Shown: piece after piece, positions 62,083 through 64,000 of the stretch
How the letters are laid out: each line of letters opens with the position of its first letter
Position numbering within the stretch: position 1 is the stretch's first letter
Program-made: the position numbers and the translations under genes
The notes under the pieces: generated by a model
Database searches by the model: none
Seen by the model: only the letters and a program-made list of their open reading frames with translations
Told to the model about the DNA's origin: nothing
NCBI RefSeq assembly: GCF_025854335.1
Contig: NZ_CP107716.1
Span: 1,605,001-1,669,000 of the forward strand
Reading direction: 5' to 3'
DNA length: 64,000 nt
From: Pelagibacterium flavum
GTDB taxonomy: Bacteria > Pseudomonadota > Alphaproteobacteria > Rhizobiales > Devosiaceae

Positions 62083-62399
62083 TCTTTCTCTCCTTCGAGT
62101 TCGTTCTTGAGCTGGTAAAGCAGGCTCAGGCGCTGGTGCTCGAACTTGCGGACCCAGCGCTCGTAAACGTCGTGGAGCGGCACGGGATTGATGAAGTGCA
62201 GTTTTTCCCGGCCGCGTTTGACGGTGGAGATGAGATTGGCCGCTTCGAGGATATCCAGATGCTGGGTGGCGGACTGACGGGTCATGTCCAGCCCTTCGAT
62301 GAGCTGGCTGAGCGTCCGTCCATTGTTTTCATAGAGCAGGTCGAGAAGCTTCCTGCGGGTCGGGTCGCCCAGCGCCCTGAATACCTTGTCGTCGTCCAT
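62079..62399 (-). CDS. ArsR family regulator
   Basis: A 106-residue winged-helix repressor: KVFRALGDPTRRKLLDLLYENNG and LSQLIEGLDMTRQSATQHLDILEAANLI form the DNA-binding domain. There is no metal-binding CVC motif. I use the ATG at 62399 with a gagg SD; the ATG at 62408 is also possible. A perfect 24-bp palindrome lies 27 bases upstream of the start. Confidence 0.88.
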   Translation of the reverse strand: MDDDKVFRALGDPTRRKLLDLLYENNGRTLSQLIEGLDMTRQSATQHLDILEAANLISTVKRGREKLHFINPVPLHDVYERWVRKFEHQRLSLLYQLKNELEGEKE

Positions 62400-62425
62400 T
62401 GGCCTCATTTCCGTCTGGAGAGATA

Positions 62426-62449
62426 ATATGCAGGTATTTACCTGCATAT
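62426..62449. promoter_or_regulatory. Perfect ArsR-type operator
   Basis: ATATGCAGGTA-TT-TACCTGCATAT, 11-bp perfect arms, directly upstream of the ArsR-SRPBCC operon. Confidence 0.75.
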
Positions 62450-62521
62450 CAAGATGCAAAATGGATGCGCGCGGTTGTTGAGGCCGCGCGACCATTTTCC
62501 GCTCGATTTCAGTCGATCAGT

Positions 62522-63442
62522 TCACCACTCGCCCGTTCCGACCTTGTCGAGGTCGTACGGGGTTGTCTGGTAGATCTCGTTGATCCAGTTCTGGAACAGC
62601 AGGTGGGCGTGGCTGCGCCAGCGGTTTTCGGGCATTTTGGTCGGATCGTTGTCGGGAAACAGATTGACCGGCATTGGGGTGTCGAGCCCGGCCTCGATGT
62701 CGCGATGGTATTCGTCGGCCAGCGAAGTGTTGTCGTATTCGAGGTGGTTGAGCATGTAGGCGGCGCGATATTTGCGATCGTCGAGCATGCAGATGCCCAC
62801 CTCGTCGCTGTCGATGAGGATATCGAGATCGGGCGAAAGGCTTTGCCGGTCGATATCGTTGTAGCGCGACACGGGCACCGCCAGATCGTCGGAAAAACCG
62901 CGCAGGAAGGGGTGGCGGGTGTCGAGCACCTTGTGGCGATAGACCCCGAACGCCTTGTGCTCCATGCGATAGCGCTTGACGCCGTGCAGGTGATGCAATG
63001 CGGCCTGGGCACCCCAGCAGATGAACATAGTGTGGTGGACGTTGGTCTGCGTCCAATCCATGATCTCGAGCATTTCGGGCCAGTAGCGCACGTCCTCGAA
63101 CGGCATGTTGGCAATTGGGGCGCCGGTTACAACGAAACCGTCGAACTTTCTGGTATGGACCTCTTCCCAGGTCGAATAGAAGTTCTGGAGGTAATCCTCG
63201 GGCGTGCTTTTCGACAAGGGATCGGCGACCCGGACCAGTGTGAGATCGATCTGGAGCGGGGTGGAGGCGATGAGGCGCGCGAACTGGGTTTCGGTGCGCT
63301 GCTTGTTGGGCATTAGGTTGAGCAGGCCGAATTGCAGCGGGCGGATGTCCTGCCGGGCGGAGCGGGACTGATCCATGACCACGACGCCCTCGGTTTCGAG
63401 GGTCTTTCGCGCAGGAAGCTGGTCGGGGATGCGAATGGGCAT
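62522..63442 (-). CDS. metA: Homoserine O-acyltransferase MetA
   Basis: Acylates homoserine in methionine synthesis. The 306-residue glutamine-amidotransferase-like protein starts MPIRIPDQLPARKTLE, has the nucleophile in MFICWGAQAALHH (Cys142) and the later EHKAFGVYRHKVLD. The residue that sets acyl-CoA choice, position 111, is Ala here (TGAPIA), whereas Glu is linked to acetyl-CoA and Gly to succinyl-CoA. It lies 24 bases after the ATPase-like gene, probably in one transcript. No SAM-II riboswitch is visible in the short gap. Confidence 0.95.
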   Translation of the reverse strand: MPIRIPDQLPARKTLETEGVVVMDQSRSARQDIRPLQFGLLNLMPNKQRTETQFARLIASTPLQIDLTLVRVADPLSKSTPEDYLQNFYSTWEEVHTRKFDGFVVTGAPIANMPFEDVRYWPEMLEIMDWTQTNVHHTMFICWGAQAALHHLHGVKRYRMEHKAFGVYRHKVLDTRHPFLRGFSDDLAVPVSRYNDIDRQSLSPDLDILIDSDEVGICMLDDRKYRAAYMLNHLEYDNTSLADEYHRDIEAGLDTPMPVNLFPDNDPTKMPENRWRSHAHLLFQNWINEIYQTTPYDLDKVGTGEW

Positions 63443-63466
63443 CGTGAAACGTCCTTCAGTGGAATC

Positions 63467-64000
63467 TTATATAAGTGCAGTCCTGTTTTCTGCGGCCATC
63501 ACCGGACGATTGGCGATGGCCCTGCACATGAGCTCCATGAAGTCTTTTTCGTCACGCACGCCTGAAAGTTCGGACGCGTCGACCTGGTATCCGAAATTGT
63601 CGGCCAGTGCCTGATAGCGCGGCAGCCGGTCGCGCAGCAGCGCCTCGAAACCCCACACACCGAAGGCGTCGGGATCGACGTCGTCGTCATGGGCAACGCC
63701 GTTCTCGCGCTTGAACTCGTCCCATTTGGCGATCAGGAAGTCCGGCGGATAATACATCGGCTTGGGATTGGCCTTGTACCGGTCGATCAGGCGCTGGGCA
63801 TCGTCCTCGGTGCCGCGCAGATAGAGCAGGGCCGTGGTGTCGGTCAAAGCCTTGACCACGGGGTCCTCAGGGTTGTGCGGGTCGAGCACCTCGATCAGCG
63901 AACCGCCGGTGTCGCAGAGAAAATTGTCATAGCCATAGAGCGCCTTGGCACGCTCGATGAAATAGGGAACGTCGAGCAGGGCGTAGATTTCGGCGACGCG
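63467..64000 (-). CDS. ATPase-like protein, 5' end beyond the window
   Basis: At least 177 residues at the C-terminal end of a cytosolic protein; the open frame runs to the window edge, so the start is missing. The visible part (YALLDVPYFIERAKALYGYDNF, then PKPMYYPPDFL and VDPDAFGVWGFEALLRDRLPRYQAL) resembles alphaproteobacterial P-loop ATPase-annotated proteins, but the P-loop itself would be outside the window. Upstream of and co-directional with metA. Confidence 0.65.
   Translation of the reverse strand, partial: RVAEIYALLDVPYFIERAKALYGYDNFLCDTGGSLIEVLDPHNPEDPVVKALTDTTALLYLRGTEDDAQRLIDRYKANPKPMYYPPDFLIAKWDEFKRENGVAHDDDVDPDAFGVWGFEALLRDRLPRYQALADNFGYQVDASELSGVRDEKDFMELMCRAIANRPVMAAENRTALI

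Noticed and set aside
63443..63500. SAM-II riboswitch before metA
   Set aside because: The gap to the upstream gene is only 24 bases and no SAM-II pseudoknot consensus is visible; any riboswitch would lie beyond the window.

Overview
The window is GC-rich, densely coded alphaproteobacterial chromosome. There are about 65 protein genes, one tRNA, and no insertion sequence, phage or CRISPR. The gene set points to the Hyphomicrobiales (Rhizobiales): a giant polar-growth-type coiled-coil protein, a TetR-ilvC pair, a class I ketol-acid reductoisomerase, a PlcP/Agt-like pair and an alphaproteobacterial-style cysG-DUF2849-cysI-cysH operon. A Devosia/Pelagibacterium-like relative is a guess from overall gene flavour, not something the sequence proves.

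Layout. 1-4 kb holds a DJ-1/PfpI protein, NAD salvage (pncA-pncB) and a MATE pump. 4.2-8.3 kb holds a glycine-zipper lipoprotein, then ilvB-ilvN behind a readable Leu/Ile/Val leader peptide and attenuator, then pdxJ. The ilvB/ilvN junction carries a perfect 128-bp tandem duplication. 8.3-12.3 kb has an FMN reductase, two hypotheticals and a secreted PAP2-type phosphatase with a PhoB box. 12.4-14.4 kb is a TetR gene plus ilvC; behind ilvC lies a 43-bp remnant of a second ilvC 3' end that differs only at synonymous sites. 14.4-19.6 kb has an ArsR-SRPBCC-SRPBCC-RibD-like-YCII operon, an FAD monooxygenase, a PhzF protein and a TetR gene. 19.6-25.5 kb has a DUF418 membrane protein, leuA behind a leucine-rich leader ORF and switchable hairpins, an endonuclease/exonuclease/phosphatase-fold protein, aat (probably frameshifted at its 5' end) and msrA. 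tRNA-Lys(CTT) is at 25.7 kb.

26-29.4 kb is a small surface-polysaccharide-like cluster (FemAB-like, flippase, GNAT). 29.5-36.8 kb has acs, a CHASE2-GGDEF-EAL c-di-GMP protein, a secreted NagZ-like hydrolase, DUF1697 and LysE. 36.9-40.9 kb has two LpxH/PlcP-like metallophosphoesterases, an MFS carrier and a GT4 glycosyltransferase. 40.9-46.3 kb is one 1,789-residue GPR/RgsE-like protein, with a consensus CtrA site upstream and a divergent Hpt gene. 47-50 kb has a ferredoxin, a large secreted phosphatase with a three-unit PhoB box, and DUF2798. 50-56.4 kb is assimilatory sulfate reduction: cysG, DUF2849, cysI, a cysH-DUF934 fusion, ferredoxin reductase and ferredoxin. 56.4-64 kb has LysE, two paralogous two-cysteine secreted mini-proteins, ycjF-ycjX, an orphan BrnA-like protein, a GFA protein, an SRPBCC-ArsR pair with a perfect operator, metA and a partial ATPase-like gene cut by the window edge.

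Three themes link the genes. Branched-chain amino-acid synthesis (ilvB, ilvN, ilvC, leuA) shows transcript-level control and scars of recent recombination. Phosphate stress is suggested by two PhoB-boxed phosphatases and the PlcP/Agt-like pair. Sulfur assimilation has its own electron-supply genes next door. No wholly new multi-gene system is evident. The least explained items are the two-cysteine mini-protein pair, the duplications in the ilv genes, the leuA leader and the cysH-DUF934 fusion.
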